Source: Alectoria sarmentosa (lineage: Eukaryota > Ascomycota > Lecanoromycetes > Lecanorales > Parmeliaceae). Taken from it: a DNA stretch of 43,084 nt. Shown piece after piece: positions 33,560 to 43,084 of the stretch (positions are counted from its first letter, which is position 1; the number at the start of each line of letters is the position of its first letter). The stretch is taken from positions 1-43,084 of the forward strand of contig WOGZ01000284.1 in assembly GCA_009733775.1 (NCBI GenBank), in the 5' to 3' direction. Both the position numbers and the translations under genes were made by a program. Under the pieces are notes generated by a model. The model was not told the origin of the DNA. It made no database searches and saw only the letters and a list, made by a program, of their open reading frames with translations.

Positions 33560-34150
33560 CTTTTATAATATATTTATATTCTCGATATTCATTTTTATAT
33601 TAATTTTTCATTATTTTATTATTATTTTTTTATATTATATTATCGATACGTTTATAATATCGTTATTTTCGATATTAATATTATCGATATATATAATTTT
33701 TATGTCGCCTAAACTTTCGACGCTCGCATTTTAAAAGTTAACGTTTTTAATATTTATATTTTCGACGTTTTTAACGTTCATAACGCTTTTAATTCTCGAT
33801 ATTCATATTTTTAAAATTATTATCTTTAATTTTCATTTCTTAATACTCATATCACGATATTTAAATTCACAAAAAAAAAATCGATAATTATTTCTCGATG
33901 TTCTCTTTTCGATGTTTATATCTTAAAATTAATATTTTCAATATTTATTTCTTAATGTTTATGTCTTAAAGTCGATATTCTCGATATTTATTTTTCGATA
34001 TTTATATTTCAAAATCGATACTTTCGATATTTATTTCTCGATGTTTATATTTTAAAATTAATATTTTCGATATATATTTTTCGATGTTTATATTTTAAAA
34101 TCGATATTCTCGATACTTATTTCTCGATATTTAAACTTTTATATCGATAA
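33560..34150 (+). repeat. tandem array, ~43-bp unit, copia copy B
   Basis: Same unit and relative position as 4440-4985 in copy A (TCGATATTTATTTCTCGATG with TTTATATTTTAAAATCGATA). Confidence 0.75.
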
Positions 34151-34434
34151 AAAATAACTTATTAATTTTTTACATTTTTCTTTTTCGATATAATCGTTTT
34201 TATATATTTATTAATTATATATCGATCGATTTTTAATATACATTTAATGATCTAAAAATAAAAATTTTAAAAAATCGTTTTTTTGCAAAAAGTGAAATTT
34301 TTTATATAAAATATTATAACGAATATATTTAAAAGAATATTATCGTTTTTAAATTTCGACATTTTCATTTTTATTATTCGCGATTAATTTCATTATCGTT
34401 ATTTATCAAAAAAAAAAAAGAAAGAAAAAAGAGA

Positions 34435-34995
34435 AAAGTGTTATCGTTATCGATCTCATTATTATTATTCGATGTTTATTTTATTTATTTAACGCATATC
34501 TTATTATCGTTATTTGATGTTTATTTTATTTATTCGACGCTTATTTTATTATCGTTATTCGATTTTAATTCTCGCGAAAATCGAAATTCGTGTTTTTTAA
34601 AAAGCATTTATTACGCGCTTAATGATTTCATTGTTATTATTCGAAGATTATTTCATTATCGTTATTTTACGCTTAATTTATTATCATTATTCGAAATTCA
34701 TTTTTTATTATTATTTAGTTTTAATTCTCGTGAAAATCGAAATTCGTATTTTATTAAAATATTTTCATTATGCGCTCGAGGATTTTATTATTATTATTCG
34801 ATATTTATTATATATTTAATAATTTTATTATTATTACTCGATACTTACTTTAATTATTCGATATTTATTTCATTATTATTATTCGATTTTAATTTTCATA
34901 AAAATTCAAATTCGTGTTTTTCGCACATTTTTATTGTGCGCTTAATAATTTTATTATTATTATTTAACGATTATCTTATTTATTCGACGCTCGAC
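34435..34995 (+). repeat. second tandem array, copia copy B
   Basis: Counterpart of 5270-5770. It produces a spurious 194-codon open frame (34438-35022) of Leu, Phe, Ile, Tyr and Ser that reflects the repeat, not a gene. Confidence 0.7.
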
Positions 34996-35141
34996 GTTAA
35001 AAAAAAAGAGAAAAAAATATAAAAAATGTTAATGCATGCGATTTTAAAGAAGATGTGATTTTTTCACTTTTGCTATTCAATTTTCAACGTTATAAATGTT
35101 AAAATTCGTGATTTTATTATATAATTTTATTCGAATGAAAA

Positions 35142-35259
35142 TATTGAAATAATTAAATTCGTTTCACTTTTTTTATTCGACTGTCGTCGAATATAAATTT
35201 GATAAATTTTATATTTTATATAACATTTTAATCAAGTAATTTATTATTTACTTTTAACA
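35142..35259 (+). repeat. 3' LTR of copia copy B (118 bp)
   Basis: Begins TATTGAAATAATTAAATTCG and ends CTTTTAACA, retaining the unmutated CA end. Followed by the target copy TTTTA. Confidence 0.9.
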
Positions 35260-36260
35260 TTTTAATTAAATAAAAGCGTTTGCAAAAGATTTTTCTAAAC
35301 ACGCTTATAATAATTGCAAGTAAACGAACAAAATTATCGTTTCGATAATAATAAAATAAAATATATAATTAGATAATTATTATAATAAAGTCGATTTAAT
35401 AATAAATATAATTATAATAAAATATAATCTTCGTAATTTAATATAACGTATTTGAAGTAAAGTTTTATAATATTATTAATTGAAGTAATTAATAACATAA
35501 TCATCGCACAATTTAATTTCAAATTTTTTTTTTTATATTCGATCGTAACACGAATAATGAAAGATATTATTAAATTATTAATAAACTTTAATGAATAAAG
35601 ATGTTATAATAGCTTTTAATAAAATAATAAAATAACGACGATTAATATAAACGTAACTTTATTTACTTTCTTATATTCTCGAATTAACTTAAACGCATTA
35701 ATTATTCATTTTTTTGAAAATTTCATTTTTTTCATTTTATTAAATATTAAACAATTATTTACTTTATACGATCGAAACGATATAAACGTTTTTTTATTAA
35801 ATATTTAATTTTATACTTTTTTTCGTTATCGATTATAATATATAATAATTTAATAAAATAATATTTATACGAATTTAAAATAGCGATAATAACGAATTTA
35901 AAATGCATTGTTAAAACGATATTGTAAATTTTTATAATAAATAAAAATTCAAATCGATAAATTAATCGTTTAATATACTTTACGATTTCGAATAATTTAA
36001 CAAATTATTAATTTAAATTTCGTAATTGTATATCGATTATTTAATAATTTCGATAAAAATATAAATAAAAATAATTGTTAATTTTGAAAATTATAAGCTT
36101 GTGTTTAAAATTATAATATTTTTCTATTTTTATAAAAATAAAAATAAATGTATTTTGAGCGTCGATATGTTAAAATCGATAAATTTTAAATGAATTTAAA
36201 GAGGAAATATTGATAATAAATGTAATTATTATTTTTGCGAAAGACTTTTAAGTGCTTATA
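35260..36260. other. AT-rich spacer, nothing recognised
   Basis: One kilobase between the copia element and the next LTR element. No open frame of note and no repeat that I could match elsewhere in the window. Confidence 0.6.
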
Positions 36261-36432
36261 TGTTAAAAATTAAACGTAAAATTAAATAATATAAGTGTTA
36301 TAATATAAATAAAATATCAATTATAATGTTTTTATTTAATAAAAGTATATGCATATATAAGTCGTAAGACTTTAACGCGCTAGGTCGATAGTCGAGTCGT
36401 GCGCTATAAAAAGAAAAAGTGAAATTATAACA
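36261..36432. repeat. left LTR (172 bp) of second pol-less element
   Basis: Contains CGTGCGCTATAAAAAG about 35 bp before its end, a TATA-like box that may mark LTR promoter sequence (plus orientation). Confidence 0.86.
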
Positions 36433-38039
36433 TTATTTCTCTCTTAAAAACATATCATATTTTTATAACTTTTTGACTGACGGCGACGAGATAACGATAG
36501 CGAGGTTTATAGTTATATTTATATTTATTATATTCACATCACATTTATTTTGCAAGCATGCGTATATGCGTATCTTTTATCAAAATCGAAATCGACGAAG
36601 ACCTTCAGCGATCGCAACAGTGAGTTAAATTTTATAAAAAGTAATTTTCGACGTAATTAATAGAAGTGCGAATAAAAACAAATAAATAAGAAATAACTTT
36701 GAAGAAAAAAAATTAAGTAATAAGATCGTATAATGATTGTTTTTAAAATAAGAATTTATTTATAACGCATTCTTCGAAGAATTCGAATAAGTTTGAATCG
36801 TTCAAAAATATAAAGTTTAATATTTTATCGAATCGAGTGCTGATTATAAGTTAATCAAATGCAATTAAATTGCGTTGTGAGTGTGTTTGAAAAATATAAA
36901 AATGTTAAAAATCACATAAATATGACAGATTAAGCGCAAGTTTATGTTGCTATTTTTTCTCAATAGTCTTCTTTTTAACATATAATGTTTTGATCTCTTT
37001 AAATAATAGTGATATAAATTGTTTATAGATCTTAGTTTAATTGAGTCGATGATTATATTTAAAACATTTGAAACATCGTTTTTTCTTTCTCAATAATGTT
37101 TCAAATTTGTTCGAATATATAAATTTTATAAAAAATGCAATGATTAAGAATTTTCGTTTATCGATTTTTTTTATTTTAGATAAGATTTAAAGGCGCATAT
37201 TTTGATCGCATCTTCGTAATCGTTTTATATATTAATTATATGTGAATGTAATTTCGTTTAAGATTTGAAAGCGAAGTTTGAGAATGATAAGTCGTTTCAA
37301 AATAAAAGTTTTATAATTTTCGATATAGTTTAATAAAATTATGATAGTTGAAAAGCGAACATAAAATTTATCGAATGTTTTATTTTTGATATATTTTATA
37401 ATTATTGCGAAATTATATAACTTCGTATCACATTTAATTAATTAATCAAATTCGTCGAATATGTTATAAAGTTTTTTGAGTATTTTATGTGATGTAATGT
37501 AAAAATCGTTATTTATAAAATTTGTTTATATTTTAAAAACGTTTAATGTAATCTTTTTGTAATAATTTTAAATATATTTCATTTTATCACGCTTTATAAA
37601 ATATAACATAACGCTTTAACGAAATTTTGCGTTTAAATAAAATCGTTATTCATTTTATTTATTTTTATCATCGTAAAAAAGAAAAACGTCGAAATATTTC
37701 TTGTTTTTTTTAAATTCAATGTGTTGCGTAATAGTCTTTTTCGTAAAAAAATTCATTTTGATTAAATGTGATTATTTCGTATCCTTCGCATTGAAGTTCA
37801 AAGGCTTTAAAATAATTATTTTTTTAACAATCATAACCTTGATCTTCGTTTTCAATTCTTCATTTTTTATCGTTACAATTTTGATGTTAAGACGATATAA
37901 ATTTCATAACGCTCATAAACGTGTGATAGTAGTGTTAAAATCATAAATGATGTTTTTTAGCACTTAAATCCTCGCGAATTTTTTAAGCGATATTTTTCTT
38001 TACGATTCGAATTTATAATAAATAATCGAATAATCGTAT

Positions 38040-38280
38040 TATAAAATAAATAAATAAATAAAGTAAACAAGAAATAGTTATATTATTTTTATAAATAAGC
38101 ACGTAAATAAATAATAATTATTCGAAATATCTTTATAAAAGTAGATAAATAAATAAATAAATAAATAAATAAAATAAACGAATTCTCGAAATTTTTTCGC
38201 AAATAAATAAACGAATAGATAATTATTATTCGAGATATCTTCGCAAAGATAGATAAATAAATAAAATAAATAAAGCAAGT
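38040..38280. repeat. (AAAT)n-rich tandem duplication inside second pol-less element
   Basis: Two related blocks: TAATTATTCGAAATATCTTT followed by GTAGATAAATAAATA, and TTATTATTCGAGATATCTTC followed by GATAGATAAATAAATA. Runs of AAAT lie within and after each. The minus-strand frames here (38078-38289) are translations of the repeat. Confidence 0.75.
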
Positions 38281-38325
38281 AGTTAACAATAGCTCATTTA
38301 TAATTATGTTGAATAGTTAATATTA

Positions 38326-38497
38326 TGTTAAAGACTAAACGTAGAATTAAATAATATGAGTGTTATAATATAAATAAAATATTAATTATGATGTTTTTAT
38401 TTAATAGAAGTATATACATATGTAGATCGTAAGATTTTGACGCGTTAAGTTAATAATTGAATCGTGCGCTATAGAGAGAAAGAGTGAAATCATAATA
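38326..38497. repeat. right LTR (172 bp) of second pol-less element
   Basis: Aligns with 36261-36432 with no net length change. The last bases are CATAATA where the left copy has TATAACA. Confidence 0.86.
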
Positions 38498-39359
38498 TTA
38501 TATAATAATATTTAATATAAATATTAATATTATTATAATAAATTATTCGATAATAAACGATATAATTTACGTCGAAATTTTTAACAAAAACACTTATATC
38601 GCAATAACGCGTTATTTTATAATTAATATTCTAATAAAAACTTTTTATAAAATTATTTATAATAAAATAATAAAAATGTTTTATATAACAATAATTTATC
38701 GTAAAGCTTTTTAAATAAACTCGATATTATTTATAAATTATTAAAATTAAAATCTTTTTAATTTTTAATTTATAAAATATTTCGATAAATGTTAAATGCG
38801 TCGAATTATATTTAATAAAATTATTTAATAAAATTATTTAATAAAATTATTAATTATTAATTTTAAAATATAATAAAAATATAATAGCGTAAAATAATTT
38901 TAATATTGTTATTTAGCTTTTCGAATTATTCATCAATTTAAAAATATTAAATTATAAATTATAATAATTTAATTTTAAACAATTTGAAAATTATCGTTAT
39001 AATTCTTTTACGCATTTGCGATTTCGATTTAAGATAATTATTTATAATAAATTTTAATTTAATAATAATAATCGTAATAATAAACGATAAATTTATAAAA
39101 ATTCGTTTTACTTAATATTATTTAAAACAAGTATAATAATTTTATTAAATTTATGTATTATTAATATAATATAATCGTAATTTATAATAATTAATAATAA
39201 TGTTAAAATAAACTCGATTATTATAATATAAAATAAGCGAAACAAAATATAAATTAATTATAACGATTTATAAAACTTATATCGTAAAATTTAATACAAT
39301 TGTTAATAAAAATAATATCGTAAATATTAATATAATTTAATAAATATATTAAAAATGTA
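38498..39359. other. AT-rich spacer, nothing recognised
   Basis: Very AT-rich with short repeated phrases (for example TTATTTAATAAAA three times near 38815-38845). No gene or element end seen. Confidence 0.6.
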
Positions 39360-39476
39360 TATTGAAATTAAATAATAAATTATTTGATTAAAATATTATA
39401 TAACGTATAAAATTTATTAATTTACATTCGGCGATAATCGAATAAAAAAAGTGAAACGAACTTAATTATTTTAATA
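39360..39476 (-). repeat. solo LTR of the copia family, reverse orientation
   Basis: The reverse complement aligns with the 118-bp copia LTRs: AATTAAGTTCGTTTCACTTT, CGAATGTAAA and TTTAATCAAATAATTTATTA blocks in the same order. It is 117 bp long. Flanks are ATGTA (39355-39359) and ATATA (39477-39481), one G->A apart, plausible as a mutated target duplication. No internal sequence is attached, so it is probably a recombination product. Confidence 0.78.
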
Positions 39477-40588
39477 ATATAAATGCTTAATATTAATATA
39501 ATTTAAATATCTTATTTTGTTATAAATTAATTTGAAAATCTTTTATTTCAAAATTTTCGTTAATATACATAATCACATTTCTCTTTTCAGATTATTAAAA
39601 TAAAACAAATTATTTATTTATTTATTTATATAATAATTTAACAATCTTATTTATTTTTAATTTTGTAATTATTTTCACAATAATTATAATATTAATTTAA
39701 CGTAATTTACTTTAATAATTCTTTATTATTCGATCGCGAAAAGCTTTATTAACGATAATAATGTTAAGTAAAAACGAGTCGATTAAATCGAGAATAAAGA
39801 ATTTTACTTTAAATTAATTTGAGAAGTATTTAATTAGTCGTTATAAAATATCAAATACGATATTAATTTTACTCGATTTATATTTTAATTCAATACGAAA
39901 TCGTTATAAATTATTTGAAAATATATATTAAATAAAGATTAAACTTTCGATAAAAGTGATAGTTATGTTTTTATAACGCACGATATCGATAATAACGAAA
40001 TAATTAATATAATTAATATTTTAATAAATGCTTCGATTAAATAACGAGTTTTTTTAATTAATTATATTATATTAATTAACTTTAATTCGATTAATTGTTA
40101 TTAAAATTTTATTAATATAAATTATTTATTTAAAAAAAAAATGATTATATAAACTTTTATTTAAATTTTTCGATAATTGAGAAAAACGTGATTATAAAAG
40201 ATTTCGCTTAAATAAAAGTTTTTAACAACAAAAAATTGTTTATTTTAATCGATATGACGCGAGTTTCGGCTCATTCGAGGTGTACTGAGATGACGAATGA
40301 AGCTACCTTACATGAATTCGAGTTTCTGAGGCAATTATGCATGATACATTCCCTTCCCCCACTTTTTCCGACACTCAATTGCTTATCATGGGCCAAATTA
40401 TCGAAATTATTTAATTTCATGAATAATCCATCCGTCTTTTTCCTTTCCACTTTCCAGATAGCATAATCTTCGAAGTAGTCTTATGTTAAAACCTCACAAC
40501 ATCCCTTACTTTAATAGAGTTTATAAATTGAGGGGCCCTCATAAAACACAAAATTCTGGTGTATGCTAAAATCAACCAACCGAGCACG
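39477..40588. other. AT-rich spacer, then promoter side of methyltransferase gene
   Basis: AT desert until about 40240, where composition changes to normal within a few tens of bases. 40240-40588 is the upstream region of the methyltransferase gene; TTTATAAATTGAG at 40520-40532 could serve as a TATA element 60-70 bp before the ATG. The frame at 40236-40466 shows no family. Confidence 0.55.
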
Positions 40589-41290
40589 ATGGAATCTATC
40601 CCTCCCGAGCACCCCATGACTCAATTTTTCAACCAAATTGGGCCCAAATACGAAGAAGCCTTCGCGCACGACGAGGGTCTCCACAAAGCAGTCAGAGACC
40701 TCCTCCAGCTCCTTCCACCCGATGCCTTAGTGCTGGACTGCGGCTGCGGCACCGGCAAGCCCGTCGCCACCATGGTCGCAGGCTCTGGACGTCGCGTGCA
40801 TGGAATCGACCGCTCGGAAACGATGGTCGAGCTTAGTCGCAGGCAAGTCCCTAGCGGTACATTTGAGAAGGCCGATATGCTCCAGTACTGTCCGGAGGAT
40901 GCAAGCTTCTCCGGGATCATCGCTACGCTGTCCTTGTTTGAGCTCAGTCGTGCGGAGCTCGTATCTGTGGCGGATAACTTTCACAGGTGGCTGCAGCCTG
41001 GAGGGTATCTACTGATCGGTGTGATTGGCGCGGACGATCGGGCAAAGGATGTCAAGGCTGAGATGTGGGATGCGGACGGGTTTTTCGCAAGTGGGATTCC
41101 GACTACGTTTATGAGTCGTCTAGAGTTCAAAAATCTGTTTACAAAGAAGGGTTGGAATGCGCTACTTGAGGGAGCTGGGTTGAAAGTTCTGAGTGCTGAG
41201 GTGGACGTCTTTAAGCCACCGCCAGATGCGGGTTGCGATGATGAGCCGCATTATTTTGTTATTGCCAAAAAACCCTCCAATCATACCTAG
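40589..41290 (+). CDS. SAM-dependent class I methyltransferase, intact
   Basis: A 233-residue single-exon gene. The first ATG of the frame is 40589; the frame can be extended to a GTG at 40559, but an ATG is expected in a fungus. Residues 47-56 (LVLDCGCGTG) are motif I, the glycine-rich SAM-binding loop. HGIDRSETMVELSRRQ, with Asp74 at the end of strand 2, is motif II. FSGIIATLSLFELSRAEL is the motif IV region, and WLQPGGYLLIGVIGADD the strand 5 region. This is the Methyltransf_11/25 fold of small-molecule methyltransferases common in fungal specialised metabolism. No signal peptide or membrane helix is seen. Third positions are GC-rich, unlike the AT flanks, and no disabling change is present. 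Substrate is not predictable. Confidence 0.88.
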   Translation: MESIPPEHPMTQFFNQIGPKYEEAFAHDEGLHKAVRDLLQLLPPDALVLDCGCGTGKPVATMVAGSGRRVHGIDRSETMVELSRRQVPSGTFEKADMLQYCPEDASFSGIIATLSLFELSRAELVSVADNFHRWLQPGGYLLIGVIGADDRAKDVKAEMWDADGFFASGIPTTFMSRLEFKNLFTKKGWNALLEGAGLKVLSAEVDVFKPPPDAGCDDEPHYFVIAKKPSNHT

Positions 41291-43084
41291 AGCGGCTCGA
41301 AGACTTCTTCTTCTCTCAATACTTCCTGATTGCCCAGGGCATTCGGATCCTCACCCTTTGAAAGGAGCAAACATGTCTGGGGGGAAAGATAGACTTCTTC
41401 CGATAACTTGGTTACAATCGTTGTTCACAATAGAACACAATCTAATCTGCAGCTAAGTAATAGTCATGAAGTAAAATTATACCTTGAACTTCAATGTTTC
41501 TGGGTAATGCTCTCTCTAAGACTTAATATCCTCGGAGCTATGCTCTCTCAAACTCAATTAAGTTAAGTTTTCAATTCTTTCTTATTTTTTTTTTCTTATT
41601 TTCTAACATAAATTTTTATACTTATTTTAAAATATAAAATGACTTTTAGAATTTTGTCTCATTTTTATGATTTATAAAAAAGTCTTTATTATATTCGTTA
41701 ATTATTAAGTTTAAACGTATACTTTTAAATAATTTTTATAAATTCTTTAAAAAGAAAGAATTGACAGAAAGAAAATTAAAAAAAATAAAAATGTTATAAA
41801 GATTCGATTTTGAAGATTGCATATTTTAATAAAAACGATTAAATTTATTAAATTGCGAGATAGAAATAAATGTGATTAATTTAATATAATTAAAGTTAAC
41901 TAATTTAATTTTTAAAAAATTAATTATATATTATCGCGCTAATATTATTAAATTTAATTTATTAATAATTTATTAATAATTTTATATTTTTGTATTTTTT
42001 AGAAAATAAAAATATTAGTTTTTAATTAATTAAATATTAATATATTCTTTTTAATTTTCTTTAAAGATATTAAGTTTTAATTAATTATTATTACTTTTAT
42101 ATATTTTATTATTATCATTAAGTAATATTTATATTTAATTATTAATTAATTATTTTATATAATTTTAAATATAAATGTTAAAAACTTAATGTGTATATAA
42201 TAATTTATATTAATAATAAATAAAAAATATATAATTTATAGAAAGTAATTATAAAAAACGATATTATAAAAAAGATGCGCATTTATTAAAACGCTAAACT
42301 CGATTCAAATTAGCGTAAATATAACGCGAATATAAAAATATATTAAGTATATTAAATATATTAAATATTAATATTAATATAATATAAATATATAAAAAAC
42401 AAATTATAACAATAAATTTAATTTATATTTTTTCAATTTTTAGTTTTATTTAATAATTATTAAATTATAAAAAAAATTGTAAATTGAAAATTAAATTTAT
42501 TAATAAAAGTTAAATTGCTTTTTTAAATTAATGTTTATCGATTTAATAATAAAAAATAATTATTTTTTATAAATTATTTATAATAATAATAATAATAATA
42601 TAAATTTAAGTTTTTAAATAATTACGTTCAATTATATTTATAATTATTAATAATTATTAATTATTAATTAGTTTTCAATTTTAAATCTTCGAAATAAAAA
42701 GCAATATTAATATAACTTTAATTTTTAAATATTTATAACTCGATTAAATTTAACGCGACTTAATTTTATTTATATTTATATTTAATAAATTAATAAATTT
42801 AAAAAAATTATTATTAATTATTTAACTTTAATTATTAAGAAATTAATATACAATTAACAAAATGAAAATTAATAAATAATTAACAAATCATTAATAAACA
42901 AGTCAGGGCCCATGAATTAAATTCATGATATTTAAAAACAAACGAAGGCGAAACGAACTTAAGACTTAACGTCGATTGAACTTTTTTTTTTTTTTTTTTT
43001 TTTTCTCTTTCTCTCTCTTCGAATTGAAATTTTAAATTTATTAATGCATTTAAATTATAAATACATTAAAATTGTGAAGACATT
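41291..43084. other. island edge and AT-rich spacer to window end
   Basis: GC-normal DNA ends near 41580. Beyond it is AT desert with no gene. At 42284 lies a match to the 7687 sequence (TATTAAAACGCTAAACTCGA). A less mutated spot at 42900-42925 holds GTCAGGGCCC and the palindrome CATGAATTAAATTCATG. A 23-T run followed by CT repeats is at 42982-43020. Confidence 0.55.
42982..43020. repeat. polypyrimidine tract
   Basis: About 23 T followed by CTCTTTCTCTCTCTTC. A simple repeat; could be the reverse complement of a decayed poly(A)/GA tract. Confidence 0.8.

Larger units (their letters stand above)
25682..35259 (+). mobile_element. full-length Ty1/copia retrotransposon copy B, with nested insertion
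   Basis: Both LTRs are 118 bp and the flanking five bases are identical (TTTTA at 25677-25681 and 35260-35264), which defines a complete insertion. Removing the nested element and its duplicated target (1433 bp) leaves about 8145 bp, long for a copia element with such small LTRs. The interior shows degraded integrase (29650-30110), reverse transcriptase (31319-31480) and RNase H (31900-31995) on the plus strand. All carry stops explained by transitions. No gag is recognisable between 25800 and 28930, though tandem-like repeats with ATCGATCGTCG recur near 26323, 26430 and 26490. It matches copy A from 28933 onward. Confidence 0.92.
36261..38497. mobile_element. second pol-less LTR element, related to the nested one
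   Basis: 172-bp direct repeats (36261-36432 and 38326-38497) begin TGTTAAA and end TAACA or mutated TAATA. The flanking five bases are identical (TTATA at 36256-36260 and 38498-38502). The interior (1893 bp) starts TTATTTCTCTCTT, every difference from the nested element's CTATCCCCCCCTC being C->T. A second shared block lies at 36792-36870 versus 27582-27660 (TCGTTCAAAAA followed by ATTTT(G/A)TCGAATCG). No gag or pol is recognisable; the 81-codon frame at 37701-37946 has no family. It carries AAAT-type repeats at 38040-38280. Likely a non-autonomous relative, more heavily mutated. Confidence 0.85.

Noticed and set aside
38046..38280. Possible CRISPR-like or satellite array
   Set aside because: It is an (AAAT)n-rich duplication inside an LTR element in a eukaryotic genome, without regular repeats and spacers.
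40559..40588. Longer methyltransferase start at GTG 40559
   Set aside because: Non-ATG start is unlikely in a fungal nuclear gene and the added residues show no homology-like features.
42930..42970. GAAACGAACTTAA near 42936 resembling part of the copia LTR
   Set aside because: Only about 13 bases match and the neighbouring LTR blocks are missing.

Overview
The window reads as a filamentous ascomycete (Pezizomycotina-type) genome with a two-speed, AT-isochore layout. Genes have short introns (55-85 bp) with GT..AG ends and near-consensus branch sites. The gene content (monocarboxylate-type MFS transporter, cytochromes P450, sulfotransferase-like protein, kinesin-light-chain TPR repeats, fungal kinase) is typical of that group. 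Long, extremely AT-rich tracts carry decayed repeats whose stop codons are mostly explained by C->T or G->A transitions, as repeat-induced point mutation (RIP) would leave. Most C still present in the AT-rich DNA sits in CpG.

Layout. 1-6024 is a heavily mutated Ty1/copia element (copy A, cut by the window start) ending in a 118-bp LTR. 6025-12.7 kb is AT desert holding one recognisable pocket: a minus-strand pseudogene (6565-7398) for a coiled-coil protein with a tandem-repeat tail, family unknown. About 12.7-24.0 kb is a GC-normal gene island: sulfotransferase-like gene (13297-14082), truncated P450 pseudogene, kinase pseudogene, TPR pseudogene, intact three-exon MFS transporter (18940-20512) and compact two-exon P450 (22458-23803). 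A ~205-bp inverted repeat (12816-13022 and 18265-18472) brackets the decayed part of the island. A 68-bp TA-flanked palindrome lies at 21553-21620. 25682-35259 is a complete copy of the same copia family (copy B) with 118-bp LTRs and target duplication TTTTA. Nested in it is a 1428-bp LTR element without visible pol (189-bp LTRs, target duplication AATAT). 36261-38497 is a related pol-less LTR element (172-bp LTRs, target duplication TTATA). 39360-39476 is a reverse-oriented solo LTR of the copia family. About 40.24-41.58 kb is a second small gene island with one intact methyltransferase gene. The rest is AT desert.

How the parts relate. P450, transporter, sulfotransferase-like protein, methyltransferase and a dead P450 together resemble an eroding secondary-metabolite neighbourhood broken up by retrotransposons. 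No backbone synthase is present, so this is inference. The kinase and TPR fragments look like debris of signalling or NLR-type genes. The least explained items are the repeat-tailed pseudogene at 6.6-7.4 kb, the CpG-sparing mutation pattern, and the pair of pol-less LTR elements sharing an odd sequence just inside the 5' LTR.
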